Assembly: GCF_000576305.1 (NCBI RefSeq)
Contig: NZ_BAVZ01000010.1
Coordinates: 94,089 to 158,088, forward strand
Reading direction: 5' to 3'
DNA: 64,000 bases
Source of the DNA: Paenibacillus pini JCM 16418
GTDB lineage: Bacteria; Bacillota; Bacilli; Paenibacillales; Paenibacillaceae
This document shows positions 39,086 through 48,187 of the stretch, one piece after another. Every line of letters begins with the position of its first letter. The first letter of the stretch is position 1. A program made the position numbers and the translations under genes. The notes under the pieces were generated by a model. The model worked only from the letters and a program-made list of their open reading frames with translations, did no database searches and was not told the origin of the DNA.

Positions 39086-39099
39086 TGGAAACGTGTTCA
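39086..39099 (+). promoter_or_regulatory. Weak candidate cre site before the second binding-protein gene
   Basis: TGGAAACGTGTTCA agrees with the cre consensus at 12 of 14 positions, 27 bp before the start codon. Confidence 0.3.
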
Positions 39100-39125
39100 T
39101 TCGATATAAATAAGGGGGATAAATA

Positions 39126-40457
39126 ATGAAATCAATACGTAAAATGAGTCTTTTGCTATTAATCATGACGTTTATTCTTGCAGCATGCGGCGACAGCGGC
39201 AGCACTAACAAGGCTGAAGAAGGAACAACAACAAAGAAAGACGAAAAAGTGAAACTTACGGTCTGGCATAACTTTGCTGGTGATGACCTTCGCGCTAAAG
39301 CGGTAAGAGGACTCATCGAGAAGTTCCAAGCGGATAACCCGAATGTAGAGCTGGATGCACAAGCTATTCCGCCCGATGGTTATCGTCAACGCTTGAGTAC
39401 GGTTGCTGCGGGAAATGAGCTTCCAGATTTGTTCTTCGTATATGCAGGTAGTCACTCCGCAGAATTATACAAAGCGGGATTGTTGCAACCGATTACAGAA
39501 GTTGTAGATCAGAATCCAGAGTGGAAAGGGAAATTCTTGCCAGGTGCATTTGATCCATTCACATTTGAACCAGGGCAAGTCTATACCGCTCCAATCGGCA
39601 TGTCTGCAACATCTATTCTTTACTACAACACGACACTTTTTGATAAATACAAAGTTAAAGTTCCAACTACATGGGATGAAATGATGACTGCAATTAAAGT
39701 CTTCAATGAGAATAAAATTACCCCAATTGCACTTGGTAATAAAGCACCGTGGGTTGCTCAATCGACCATTATTGGAGCGCTTGGAGACCGTGTGACAGGT
39801 ACAGAATGGTTTAAGAATGCAGCAGCACAAAAAGGTGCTAAATTTACAGATCCAGAATTCGTAAAAGTACTAAATTACTTCAAGGAACTATCAGATAAAA
39901 AAGCTTTCCAAGATGGAGCTAACAGTATTGATAATACACAAGCTGAGCAATACTTTATTCAAGGAAATGCAGCGATGATGGTTAGTGGTGCATGGACGCT
40001 TACGAATCTAGCGGCTTCTGCAAGTGAAGATCAAATGAAAAATATTGATGTTACGGTATTGCCATCGATTCCAGGAGGCAAAGGTGAAGCGAACACCATT
40101 ACGGGTGGTGCTGGTGGTGGTCTAGCATTAAGCAAACGTACCGAAGGTGCAGCAAAAGAAGCAGCACTCAAGCTGATCTATGCAGTAAGTGGTCCAGAGG
40201 CTCAAAAAGCAATTGCTGAGAGCAACTCCATGGTTATGTACGACACCGATATTGATAAAGCAAAAGTAACTTCACTCTACTATAAAGCATTCAACTTGGT
40301 TAAAAAGACAACCATTACACCCGTTTACGATGCTTATTTATCTGCGGAAGCAGCAGAAGTAGTCAATAACGGACTACAGGAAATTATGACAGGTGGATCA
40401 CCAGAGAGCGTTGCTAAGAAGCTACAAGATGCGCAAGCAAGATCGGTTACCCCATAA
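39126..40457 (+). CDS. Sugar ABC transporter substrate-binding lipoprotein
   Basis: 443 residues with signal peptide and lipobox LAAC (Cys about residue 21), a charged linker, then the family 1 binding domain beginning VKLTVWHNFAGDD. The ribosome site is AAGGGGGAT. It is upstream of two permeases and downstream of YesMN. As in the first module no ATPase is encoded, so a common ATPase is expected. Sugar unknown. Confidence 0.92.
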   Translation: MKSIRKMSLLLLIMTFILAACGDSGSTNKAEEGTTTKKDEKVKLTVWHNFAGDDLRAKAVRGLIEKFQADNPNVELDAQAIPPDGYRQRLSTVAAGNELPDLFFVYAGSHSAELYKAGLLQPITEVVDQNPEWKGKFLPGAFDPFTFEPGQVYTAPIGMSATSILYYNTTLFDKYKVKVPTTWDEMMTAIKVFNENKITPIALGNKAPWVAQSTIIGALGDRVTGTEWFKNAAAQKGAKFTDPEFVKVLNYFKELSDKKAFQDGANSIDNTQAEQYFIQGNAAMMVSGAWTLTNLAASASEDQMKNIDVTVLPSIPGGKGEANTITGGAGGGLALSKRTEGAAKEAALKLIYAVSGPEAQKAIAESNSMVMYDTDIDKAKVTSLYYKAFNLVKKTTITPVYDAYLSAEAAEVVNNGLQEIMTGGSPESVAKKLQDAQARSVTP

Positions 40458-40504
40458 CGTAGTCTAGACTATCAAGGAGTCGGCATAAGGAGGGAGAGAC
40501 TGCC

Positions 40505-41380
40505 ATGCCTACTGCTCTACGAAGTAAAAGTTTTATAGCATTAGCTTTACTACCAGCCCTACTGCTCTTTATCGTGTTTGTTATTGTTCCAGTCTTTTGG
40601 TCGGCTTACTATGGATTGTTCGAATGGAAGGGATTTGGAGCCACTAAATTCGTGGGTCTTGGTAACTATCGCGAAATTTTGCAGGATCATATCTTTTGGC
40701 GGGCGCTACGAAATAACTTAATTCTTGTTGCATCGGCGATTGTGGGACAGATTCCAATTGCACTGCTTCTAGCATTAGTGCTCCTCAAAAATACGTTCTT
40801 CACAAGAATTATTCGTTCTGCCGTATTCATGCCAATGGTGCTCTCAACTGTAGTTGTCGGACTGATATGGGGATATATTTATCACCCTCAATTCGGACTA
40901 GTGAATACCGTTCTGGAGGCTGTAGGGCTTGGGTCTTGGACCCGCCCTTGGCTCTCCGATATACATGTGAATATGCTTGCCATTACGATTCCAATTAACT
41001 GGAGTAATATTGGCCCTTATATGGTCATCTTTATTGCGGCTCTACAGAATATATCGCCAGAAATAGACGATGCCGCCAAAATGGATGGAGCGCATAAGTG
41101 GAAGAAGCTACTCCATGTGACACTGCCTATGATTTGGAGCACGGTGGTTGTTACCCTTGTTCTTTGTATCTCAGGAAGCTTGAAGGCGTTCGATCATGTC
41201 ATGGTGATGACGCACGGAGGACCGGCGCAATCGACAGAGCTACTTGCCACCTATATGTATAACAACACGTTCCGTGTCTATCGGTACGGGTACGGTTCAG
41301 CCGTGTCCACCATCATTATGATCATTAGCGCCTTGTTGATCGGGATCAATTACATCCTGACTCGAAAGAAAGCGGATTAA
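40505..41380 (+). CDS. Sugar ABC transporter permease (MalF-type)
   Basis: 291 residues, about six membrane segments, with the EAA-type loop (EIDDAAKMDGAHKWKKLLHV). The ribosome site AGGAGGGAGAG precedes the ATG. Forms the channel with the next gene product. Confidence 0.91.
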   Translation: MPTALRSKSFIALALLPALLLFIVFVIVPVFWSAYYGLFEWKGFGATKFVGLGNYREILQDHIFWRALRNNLILVASAIVGQIPIALLLALVLLKNTFFTRIIRSAVFMPMVLSTVVVGLIWGYIYHPQFGLVNTVLEAVGLGSWTRPWLSDIHVNMLAITIPINWSNIGPYMVIFIAALQNISPEIDDAAKMDGAHKWKKLLHVTLPMIWSTVVVTLVLCISGSLKAFDHVMVMTHGGPAQSTELLATYMYNNTFRVYRYGYGSAVSTIIMIISALLIGINYILTRKKAD

Positions 41381-41398
41381 TGCGAAGGAGGAAGGAGT

Positions 41399-42271
41399 GT
41401 GGAACTAAGAACGTCTAGACCTACCGTGAAATCTCCCAGCAATCATTTTTTGGGTAAGGGCTTGAATGGACTCGGTAAGCTTTTACTACTAGCATATGCG
41501 GCTTTTACTCTATATCCGCTGTACTGGCTATTTATCAGTGCATTTAAGACCAATGAGGATTTCTTCAATCATCCGTATTCCTTACCACTCGTGTGGATGA
41601 AAGAAAACATTGTTCGGGCATGGAATCTCGGACATATGGGACGAGCGATGATGAACTCAACGCTGGTGACCGTATCTTCTGTGATCCTGACGCTTGTGCT
41701 CGGCATTTTAGCTGGATACGTATTATCAAGATTTCAGTTTAGGTTTAAGAAAGTTGTTGTTGTCCTGTTCCTAACAGGCATGCTTATTCCTATTCATAGC
41801 ACGTTAGTTCCATTATTTCTAATGATGAAAAAAATAGGTTTGCTAGATACGTACGGCGCACTAATTTTGCCGTATACGGCGTTCGAGCTACCCATCGCTA
41901 TTTTCTTAGCGATCGGTTACTTAGCATCCATCCCCAGAGAGATTGAAGAAGCGGCGATGATTGATGGTAATGGCTGGTGGGGGGTTTTTGGAAGGATTAT
42001 TTTCCCTCTATGTACACCAATCGTAGCAACCATCTCCATTCTGGCATTTTTACGGTTTTGGAATGACTTCTCGTTTGCACTCGTGTTTATTAACTCATCC
42101 GCTCTAAAGACACTACCGCTGAGTCTGGCCTTATTCTCAGATGGATTTGGAACGGATTATAGCTTGACAATGGGAGCCATGGCCATCGCTGTGATCCCAA
42201 CTATTATCATATATCTTATTCTTCAAGAGCAAATTATGCAGGGTATGGTTGCGGGTTCGATTAAAGGATAA
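41399..42271 (+). CDS. Sugar ABC transporter permease (MalG-type)
   Basis: 290 residues from a GTG start directly behind GAAGGAGGAAGGA. About six membrane segments, EAA loop (EIEEAAMIDGNGWWGVFGRI) and the usual C-terminus QGMVAGSIKG. Last gene of the transporter; followed by a terminator. Confidence 0.91.
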   Translation: MELRTSRPTVKSPSNHFLGKGLNGLGKLLLLAYAAFTLYPLYWLFISAFKTNEDFFNHPYSLPLVWMKENIVRAWNLGHMGRAMMNSTLVTVSSVILTLVLGILAGYVLSRFQFRFKKVVVVLFLTGMLIPIHSTLVPLFLMMKKIGLLDTYGALILPYTAFELPIAIFLAIGYLASIPREIEEAAMIDGNGWWGVFGRIIFPLCTPIVATISILAFLRFWNDFSFALVFINSSALKTLPLSLALFSDGFGTDYSLTMGAMAIAVIPTIIIYLILQEQIMQGMVAGSIKG

Positions 42272-42320
42272 GAGTAGCATGAAACTAGCATCATAGATTA
42301 ATAAATGATAATGATTAAAT

Positions 42321-42346
42321 GGGGACCCTAAAGGTCCCTTTTTTGT
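42321..42346 (+). terminator. Rho-independent terminator after the second ABC operon
   Basis: GGGACC / GGTCCC stem with 5-nt loop and T6. Confidence 0.85.
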
Positions 42347-42360
42347 TATTTTGGGATAAA

Positions 42361-42492
42361 ATGAATGGACAAGCTTTGCTTGCTTTAAAACTTGCAGAGG
42401 TATTAGAAGTTCCTGTGGAGCAGCTATTTAAGGTGGGGCAATGTATTTTATTAAAAGGAGAGAAGCAGCATGAATATACAGAGCGATGAATT
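42361..42492 (+). pseudogene. C-terminal remnant of an XRE-type regulator
   Basis: 43 codons encoding LLALKLAEVLEVPVEQLFKV, which matches the last helices of small Cro/CI-type HTH regulators (family pattern ALKIAKVLNVSIEELF). The N-terminal DNA-recognition part is absent. It lies directly after the ABC terminator and overlaps the msrA start, so it is probably a decayed gene. Confidence 0.55.
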
Positions 42493-43138
42493 GGCATCTT
42501 TGTTTTCCAAGAATCCTACGCAAACGGTGACGCTAGGAATGGGTTGTTTTTGGAGTCCGGATGCTCTATTCGGTCAGCTGCCAGGGGTTATTAGAACTCA
42601 AGTGGGGTACGCCGGAGGCGGGGCTGCGAATCCAACATACCGCGAGATGGGGGATCATACGGAAACAGTCCAAATTGATTTTGATCCAACGGTGCTTACG
42701 TTTGAAGACATTCTCGATGTATTCTGGAGTAACCACAATCCAGTGAATATTAATGATTATAAAGGGCGACAGTACATGTCTTTGGTGCTCTATCATAACG
42801 AAGAACAGAAGGAAATCATATCTTATGTATTACAGAAGGTTAAAGAACTTGGAAAGGCAGAGCGTGAGACTGCAATTCTTCCTTTTTCGAAATTTTACCC
42901 GGCTGAAGAAAGACATCAGAAATATTATTTAAAAAGATACCCGGATGCGCTTGAAAAGTTACATACGCTCTATCCATCTCAAGCTGATTTAATGAACTCG
43001 AAACTGGCTGCCCGGCTAAATGGGTTAGCAAAGGGATATACAAATTTGGAACGCATTATAAGTGAGATTCAACAGTGGGCAATAGATCTGAATACGCAAA
43101 GAATCTTAATTGATACAATTCGAGAAATACGCTGGTAG
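42470..43138 (+). CDS. msrA: Peptide-methionine (S)-S-oxide reductase
   Basis: 222 residues. The catalytic Cys lies in the GCFW motif (VTLGMGCFWSPDALFG), followed by GYAGGGAANPTY, GDHTETVQIDFDP and SNHNPVNIN. Repairs oxidised methionine in the cytoplasm. The C-terminal tail of about 50 residues is longer than in the shortest members. The GGAGAAG ribosome site lies before 42470. Convergent with the next gene. Confidence 0.9.
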   Translation: MNIQSDELASLFSKNPTQTVTLGMGCFWSPDALFGQLPGVIRTQVGYAGGGAANPTYREMGDHTETVQIDFDPTVLTFEDILDVFWSNHNPVNINDYKGRQYMSLVLYHNEEQKEIISYVLQKVKELGKAERETAILPFSKFYPAEERHQKYYLKRYPDALEKLHTLYPSQADLMNSKLAARLNGLAKGYTNLERIISEIQQWAIDLNTQRILIDTIREIRW

Positions 43139-43172
43139 AAGCCAGCAGCCTAAAGGCATTGATGAGTAAGAA

Positions 43173-43209
43173 CCTCATCAGAATGATAGATCGTTTTACT
43201 CTGATGAGG
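43173..43209. terminator. Stem-loop between convergent genes
   Basis: CCTCATCAGA / TCTGATGAGG with a 17-nt loop; no clear T run on either side, so termination is uncertain. Confidence 0.45.
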
Positions 43210-43217
43210 CTGATGGA

Positions 43218-43532
43218 TTAGGTATACAGCAATGTGATCACCAATAATTCGTACAATACGAGTGGCAGAATGGCGTTGTTGTAGTATAGACCCCTTGCTT
43301 GGCCTAACTGGTTACCCTGATAGGGTACGCTGATATATAACATTCCTCGTTCACAGTGCACCAACACACCCTCATATATATTCCCGTCTAAAGTTTCAAC
43401 TCGCACCATTTGGTTCACATACCGTTTGCAAATATGGCTCATATGATCACGAATGCTTGTAATGGTGTGGCTTACATTCGGATCAGCTTTATACAAAATA
43501 TTATGATTTACTCCGTGTTGGGATAGGCTCAT
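43218..43532 (-). CDS. Small protein of unknown function
   Basis: 104 residues. The middle segment YVNQMVRVETLDGNIYEGVLV resembles an Sm-like beta-barrel strand pattern, and the C-terminus is hydrophobic. The AGGTGTTAGC region upstream provides a ribosome site (GGAGGTG). No family assigned. Confidence 0.6.
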   Translation of the reverse strand: MSLSQHGVNHNILYKADPNVSHTITSIRDHMSHICKRYVNQMVRVETLDGNIYEGVLVHCERGMLYISVPYQGNQLGQARGLYYNNAILPLVLYELLVITLLYT

Positions 43533-43794
43533 GCTAACACCTCCATCTGTTGATGATTATTGTTCATTGTATTCAGATGCCTAGATATGGGTGCTTTGTA
43601 TATCGATATTCGTATGTAATAAGCTGCTAAAAGTAATAGAAACACTTGAAATCTTTGAGCCCTATTTCGATTTTCTATTAAAATAGTTGAAATTTAATAT
43701 AAATATGCAACTATAGTTCTATAGACCATTAATTAACAATTAAATACAATTGAGTGGAGGTTAGTAGAAACATGTGACGAATTCATGAACATTG

Positions 43795-43808
43795 TGTAAG
43801 CGCTATCT
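43795..43808 (+). promoter_or_regulatory. Candidate cre (CcpA) site upstream of the chitinase
   Basis: TGTAAGCGCTATCT agrees with the cre consensus at 13 of 14 positions. The surrounding 43533-44066 gap of about 530 bp is AT-rich, contains no supported gene, and appears to be a long leader for the chitinase, with an extra AAAGGAGGTG at about 44011 ahead of a tiny open frame. Confidence 0.45.
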
Positions 43809-44066
43809 TTATTGTTCCTCGTTCTATATGTCATTTATCTATTCACGTATCTTCCTCGTTATGACCAACTAGTGATCCATTATTTAAGTGATCCTAGTTT
43901 CCTCGATGCTCCTATGCTTACTGCATTTTTATAGACGCTACTTCTTAATACTAACGGCCTTTTGTCCAGCACGACGGTATTTCAGGTGAGGCAATGTATT
44001 TGATTTGGAAAGGAGGTGTTGTTGTTAGTTTGAAAGATTGTAAGAAAAAATAATGGAGGCGATAAA

Positions 44067-45827
44067 ATGAAAAAATTATTATCTGGAAAAGCGAAGGGCG
44101 TCAGAAAACCCCTTTCGCTTGTGGTCATAACCGCTATATTTGTTGGATTGCTGCCGTCTATGGTATCAGCAGCTGATCGTGGTGCATGGGCTCCTAATGT
44201 TTCTTATGCTGTAAATGATACCGTTACTTACGGTGGGAATACCTACAAAGACATTCAACCACACACGTCTCTCTTAGGTTGGGAGCCACCTGCTGTGCCT
44301 GCTCTGTGGCAGCAGATTCAAGGTGGGGGAGGAACTACGGACACCCAAGCACCGACAGCTCCTTCCAATTTGCTAGCCTCGGGTACAACTGCGTCTAGCA
44401 TAACCATTGGATGGAGCGCTTCAACGGATAATGTTGGGGTAACTGGCTATGATGTTTATCAAGGTACAACATTAGTAGGTAGTGTATCCGGAACCACACT
44501 TTCATACACGAATACAGGCCTTACCGCAAATACGACGTATACGTACAAAGTAAAAGCTAAAGATGCCGCAGGGAATGCATCTGCCTTCAGTAATCAAATT
44601 AGCGCTCAAACTAATGCGGCCGCTGGTGGCGATACGCAGGCTCCGAGTGTGCCTGCAAATCTTGCTGTAAGCGCAACCACTTCTTCAAGCGTTTCATTAT
44701 CCTGGAATGCTTCGACGGACAATGTTGGCGTAACAGGATATAACGTGTATCAAGGTAACACCTTGGCACTTTCAGTAACAGGTACGTCTGCAACGGTCAC
44801 AGGACTTGCTGCGAGCACAGCGTATTCCTTTAAAGTTGCGGCCAAAGATGCCGCAGGCAATGTCTCTGCTCAAAGTACAGCCGTTAGTGCAACAACTCCA
44901 GCTTCTGGTGGAGGCGGTGGTGGAGGTACGTTACCTAAGCACGTACTCACAGGATACTGGCAAAATTTCATTAACAACTCTTCAGCTTTAAAATTAAGTG
45001 ATGTACCAAGCCAATATGATATCATCGCTCTTTCTTTTGCAGATATGGATCCGACGAAACCGGGTGGAGTTACGTTCAATGTGGACCCTGCATTGTCTAC
45101 GGCTCTTGGTGGATATACGAATGCTAATTTAATTAGCGATATCGCCGCTAAGCATGCACAAGGCAAGAAGGTTATCCTTTCTATTGGTGGTGAGAAAGGA
45201 AATATTAATTTAGGTAGTACCTCACCGAATGTAACTAATTTTGTATCGAGTATGTCTGGTTTAATCAGTCAGTATGGATTAGATGGTATTGATATCGACT
45301 TAGAGAATGGTATGAATGTGGCCAACTTAACAACAGCCGTTCGTCAGCTGCAGCAACAGTTTGGTGCAGGGTTTATTCTGACGATGGCTCCACAAACCAT
45401 CGATATGCAGAACCAAAATACGTCTTATATGCAGCTTTATGCTAACTTGAAGGATATCGTAACTGTTATGAACGTGCAGTATTACAACTCCGGTTGTATG
45501 CTAGGTCGTGATGGCCAATGTTATTCTCAAGGAACAGTTAACTTCCTCACCGCACTGTCTGATTTGACATTGCAGTGGGTTGCACCTTCACAACTAGGAC
45601 TAGGTACTCCAGCCGTTACTTCTGCTGCTGGCGGAGGTTATGTCGCTCCTAGTGTCGTGAACAATGCGCTTAACTGTCTGGCAACAGGTAATGGCTGTGG
45701 AACGTATAAGCCAGTTGCCAAATACCCAGATATTCGTGGTGCAATGACGTGGTCCATTAACTGGGATAAAACCAGCAATTATAATTTTGCGAATACGGTT
45801 AAGCCTTTCTTAGTAACGTTGCCTTAA
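44067..45827 (+). CDS. Secreted modular chitinase (CBM5/12 - FnIII - FnIII - GH18)
   Basis: 586 residues. Signal peptide ends near MVSAAD (about residue 36). A CBM5/12 chitin-binding module follows (AWAPNVSYAVNDTVTYGG ... PHTS ... W, about 38-80). Two fibronectin type III domains, each with STDNVGVTGY, occupy about 95-275. After a Gly-rich linker, the GH18 catalytic domain runs from about 290 with the active site DGIDIDLE at residues 406-413 (catalytic Glu present) and VMNVQYYNSG. It should hydrolyse chitin outside the cell. It ends in a strong terminator and lies 1.2 kb upstream of the pilus operon. Confidence 0.93.
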   Translation: MKKLLSGKAKGVRKPLSLVVITAIFVGLLPSMVSAADRGAWAPNVSYAVNDTVTYGGNTYKDIQPHTSLLGWEPPAVPALWQQIQGGGGTTDTQAPTAPSNLLASGTTASSITIGWSASTDNVGVTGYDVYQGTTLVGSVSGTTLSYTNTGLTANTTYTYKVKAKDAAGNASAFSNQISAQTNAAAGGDTQAPSVPANLAVSATTSSSVSLSWNASTDNVGVTGYNVYQGNTLALSVTGTSATVTGLAASTAYSFKVAAKDAAGNVSAQSTAVSATTPASGGGGGGGTLPKHVLTGYWQNFINNSSALKLSDVPSQYDIIALSFADMDPTKPGGVTFNVDPALSTALGGYTNANLISDIAAKHAQGKKVILSIGGEKGNINLGSTSPNVTNFVSSMSGLISQYGLDGIDIDLENGMNVANLTTAVRQLQQQFGAGFILTMAPQTIDMQNQNTSYMQLYANLKDIVTVMNVQYYNSGCMLGRDGQCYSQGTVNFLTALSDLTLQWVAPSQLGLGTPAVTSAAGGGYVAPSVVNNALNCLATGNGCGTYKPVAKYPDIRGAMTWSINWDKTSNYNFANTVKPFLVTLP

Positions 45828-45846
45828 ATTTAAAAGCAGTGCAGGA

Positions 45847-45874
45847 GCCTCCGCCCCTATGGGCGGGGGCTTTT
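45847..45874 (+). terminator. Strong GC-rich terminator after the chitinase
   Basis: GCCTCCGCCC / GGGCGGGGGC stem, 4-nt loop, then TTTT. Confidence 0.88.
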
Positions 45875-46069
45875 CATGATGTTTAGGAAACTGAGACAGT
45901 TACCGCACAGTTTAGCCGTACACGAATGATTAAGATCATAATTATTCAATAAATTTCTTGTTTTATATTGTTTTAAATAGTAAAATTTAGATGTTTTATA
46001 CATAGAATAAAGAGTCATAAGAGAATAGAAGCTTAATTCTAGAAATTAAAATTTGATGGAGGATGGTGT

Positions 46070-46411
46070 ATGAATTTGAATATTGATCCGGTAGTAAATC
46101 CACAGCCAGACCCGAATGACGTGCAAACGAACAAAACGATGGGTATTTTAGCATACATATTATTTTTCTTACCGCTGCTTGCTGCAAGAGATTCTCAGTT
46201 TGCAATGTACCATGCGAATCAGGGTTTATTACTGTTATTAACAGCGGTAGCAGCCAATTTCGTGCTTGGTATCATTCCGATTCTAGGATGGATTCTGCTT
46301 CCCTTTGCAAATATCGCGATCTTCATATTATTAATATTGGGTATTGTGAACGCAGCAAATGGACAAATGAAACAGCTTCCGCTTATAGGAAACATCTCAT
46401 TACTTAAGTGA
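46070..46411 (+). CDS. DUF4870-type small membrane protein
   Basis: 113 residues with three hydrophobic segments and the sequence pattern GILAYILFFLPLLAARDSQFAMYHANQGLLLL, which fits the DUF4870/YteJ-like group of unknown function. The ribosome site is TGGAGGATGG. A terminator follows. Confidence 0.72.
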   Translation: MNLNIDPVVNPQPDPNDVQTNKTMGILAYILFFLPLLAARDSQFAMYHANQGLLLLLTAVAANFVLGIIPILGWILLPFANIAIFILLILGIVNAANGQMKQLPLIGNISLLK

Positions 46412-46431
46412 TTTTATATGATTCTGGTACG

Positions 46432-46459
46432 AAACCCGCTCTCTAAGCGGGTTTTTCTT
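46432..46459 (+). terminator. Rho-independent terminator
   Basis: AAACCCGCT / AGCGGGTTT stem followed by T run. Confidence 0.85.
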
Positions 46460-46561
46460 ATATAATGTCATAATTTAAGATTAAAGCATTGCATGGTTGT
46501 GGTATAATTAAAGTGTTCAGTCAAAAAAGATCATTGGATATGAAAAGGAAGTTGTGTATAT

Positions 46562-46795
46562 ATGAATGTAGAATTTGAAGACTGGAATCAAAAAGTAAAA
46601 AAAACATTTAACGCCACAAGTAACGAGGAAGTCTTGACTGTCACTGAAGCAGGGGATTCACTCGGCCTTTCAAAAGATGAAATGAAAGTGTATGTATGCA
46701 AACATAATCTAACTAAAGTGCCGATTAATCGCAGTGTTCACCGATATCTGTTGTTAAAGAGTGAAATAGATTCAATCATCAAGAAATCATTGTAA
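46562..46795 (+). CDS. Small putative helix-turn-helix protein
   Basis: 77 residues. TVTEAGDSLGLSKDEMKVYVCKH has the layout of an excisionase/MerR-like helix-turn-helix, with a basic C-terminus. AAAGGAAG precedes the start. Function unknown; possibly a small regulator next to the pilus genes. Confidence 0.5.
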   Translation: MNVEFEDWNQKVKKTFNATSNEEVLTVTEAGDSLGLSKDEMKVYVCKHNLTKVPINRSVHRYLLLKSEIDSIIKKSL

Positions 46796-46850
46796 TATTT
46801 TAAGCTTGGCGAGGAGAATGACGATCATTTCTCCCGCAGATGTACAATTA

Positions 46851-46888
46851 GAAAGAGCACCCTTACGCGGGTGCTCTTTCTGTGTTTT
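46851..46888 (+). terminator. Strong terminator before the pilus operon
   Basis: GAAAGAGCACCC / GGGTGCTCTTTC around a 6-nt loop, then T-rich. It isolates the pilus operon; the 46889-47050 stretch should carry the operon promoter but no clear -35/-10 pair is seen. Confidence 0.88.
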
Positions 46889-47050
46889 TATGCAAATTTA
46901 AAGGTATTCCGCCTAATTTCGACACTATTTTTACGTAATATAGGAGTTAATAAATATTTTAAAAGATTGTTTCATAATAAGTATATATTTGTTATACTCA
47001 GTCTGTAATTGGGTTATTTTGGGGATTGACATGACGAAATGGGGTGCTGA

Positions 47051-48175
47051 ATGTTCAAAGATGAGCGAGGAGTTGCTCTACCCATAGTCCTAATGATGGT
47101 AACTGTATTAACGATACTTGGGATGACATTACTTGGGGTAAGCGCCAGTCAAGCAGCCCGAACCATGTGGCAAGAGAAGAAAGAACAGGCTTTTTACATA
47201 GCCAAATCAGGAGCAGATGCCGTTGCCACGTATATTATAGACAATTATAATCCAGCAACGTTGACTTCAACAGCTATTACGAATTTAAATAACGATTATT
47301 TAAAGCAAGATATTAGTTTAGGTAATAACACACAAGGCACCTTCCGCGCAGAGGTTTCAAAGATAGACCCACCTACTCCAAACATCGCTAATATGCCCAT
47401 CCAAATCATTATTAAATCCACGGCAACAGTTGGTAAAGTAACAAATCAAGTCTCTATAACATTGAATCCAGATGCACCAGTTGTAAATATGGAACATGCA
47501 ATACTAGTTCGAGATGATATTAAAATTACTCCAGATAATAATCCGAATTCAAACACCAATGTTAATGGTGGTAAGGTAGCCGCAGGTGGCAATATTATAA
47601 ATTCTAATTTGATTATAAATGCAAATAAACAAAGCAATTATGCAGGTCCGTTTCCGACTAGTCTTCCTTTCCCTAATGGAGCAAGCTGGGGGCCTCCGTT
47701 ATCAGTAGGAAGTGAAATAAATAAATCAGGATATTATGGGGATTATTCGCTTTCTTCCATGTTTGCAATCAATGTTCCGGATAATAAAGAAATGCATGTC
47801 GTTTTTAATAATTTCACCGCTTCGGGAACTGTAATTAATATTGGCGGGTCAGGTAAAGGGATTATACATATATACGCAGATAAAATACTGGGTAACGGTT
47901 CCCTTTCAATTTATAACTTATACTCAGCTCACAAAGTAATTCTTCATGTAAAGCAATCCATAGAATTAAAAGGGTCTTTCTTATTACATGGCGTGCTCTT
48001 ATACGCACCCGATGCTGAATATACAACAGCTACGGGCGCTATAAATCTTACAGGAGCTATGGTTACTAAGAATTTAACGTTGCTTGGAAGTAATGACATC
48101 CATTATGATTCCCAAATCGCAAATCTTATCACAGAAACTCGCAAGTTTGTGAGAGTCAAATGGAGTGGCCAGTAG
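47051..48175 (+). CDS. PilX-like minor pilin / pilus assembly protein
   Basis: 374 residues. The N-terminus (ERGVALPIVLMMVTVLTILGMTLLG) has the PilX-type hydrophobic helix following a short basic leader, then SQAARTMWQEKKEQAFYIAKSGAD. The large C-terminal region is rich in Asn, Gly and short beta repeats (GGKVAAGGNIINSNLIIN), suggesting a beta-helix surface domain. First gene of the pilus operon. PilX-type proteins sit at the pilus tip or prime assembly. Confidence 0.72.
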   Translation: MFKDERGVALPIVLMMVTVLTILGMTLLGVSASQAARTMWQEKKEQAFYIAKSGADAVATYIIDNYNPATLTSTAITNLNNDYLKQDISLGNNTQGTFRAEVSKIDPPTPNIANMPIQIIIKSTATVGKVTNQVSITLNPDAPVVNMEHAILVRDDIKITPDNNPNSNTNVNGGKVAAGGNIINSNLIINANKQSNYAGPFPTSLPFPNGASWGPPLSVGSEINKSGYYGDYSLSSMFAINVPDNKEMHVVFNNFTASGTVINIGGSGKGIIHIYADKILGNGSLSIYNLYSAHKVILHVKQSIELKGSFLLHGVLLYAPDAEYTTATGAINLTGAMVTKNLTLLGSNDIHYDSQIANLITETRKFVRVKWSGQ

Positions 48176-48187
48176 GAGGGGAATCGA

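Noticed and set aside
39465..39830. Minus-strand open frame of 121 residues rich in Cys
   Set aside because: Antisense to the binding-protein gene; composition is an artefact of the opposite strand.
44011..44055. Leader peptide of seven codons (TTG start) before the chitinase
   Set aside because: The strong AAAGGAGGTG is too far from the TTG and no attenuator hairpin follows, so this is not supported.
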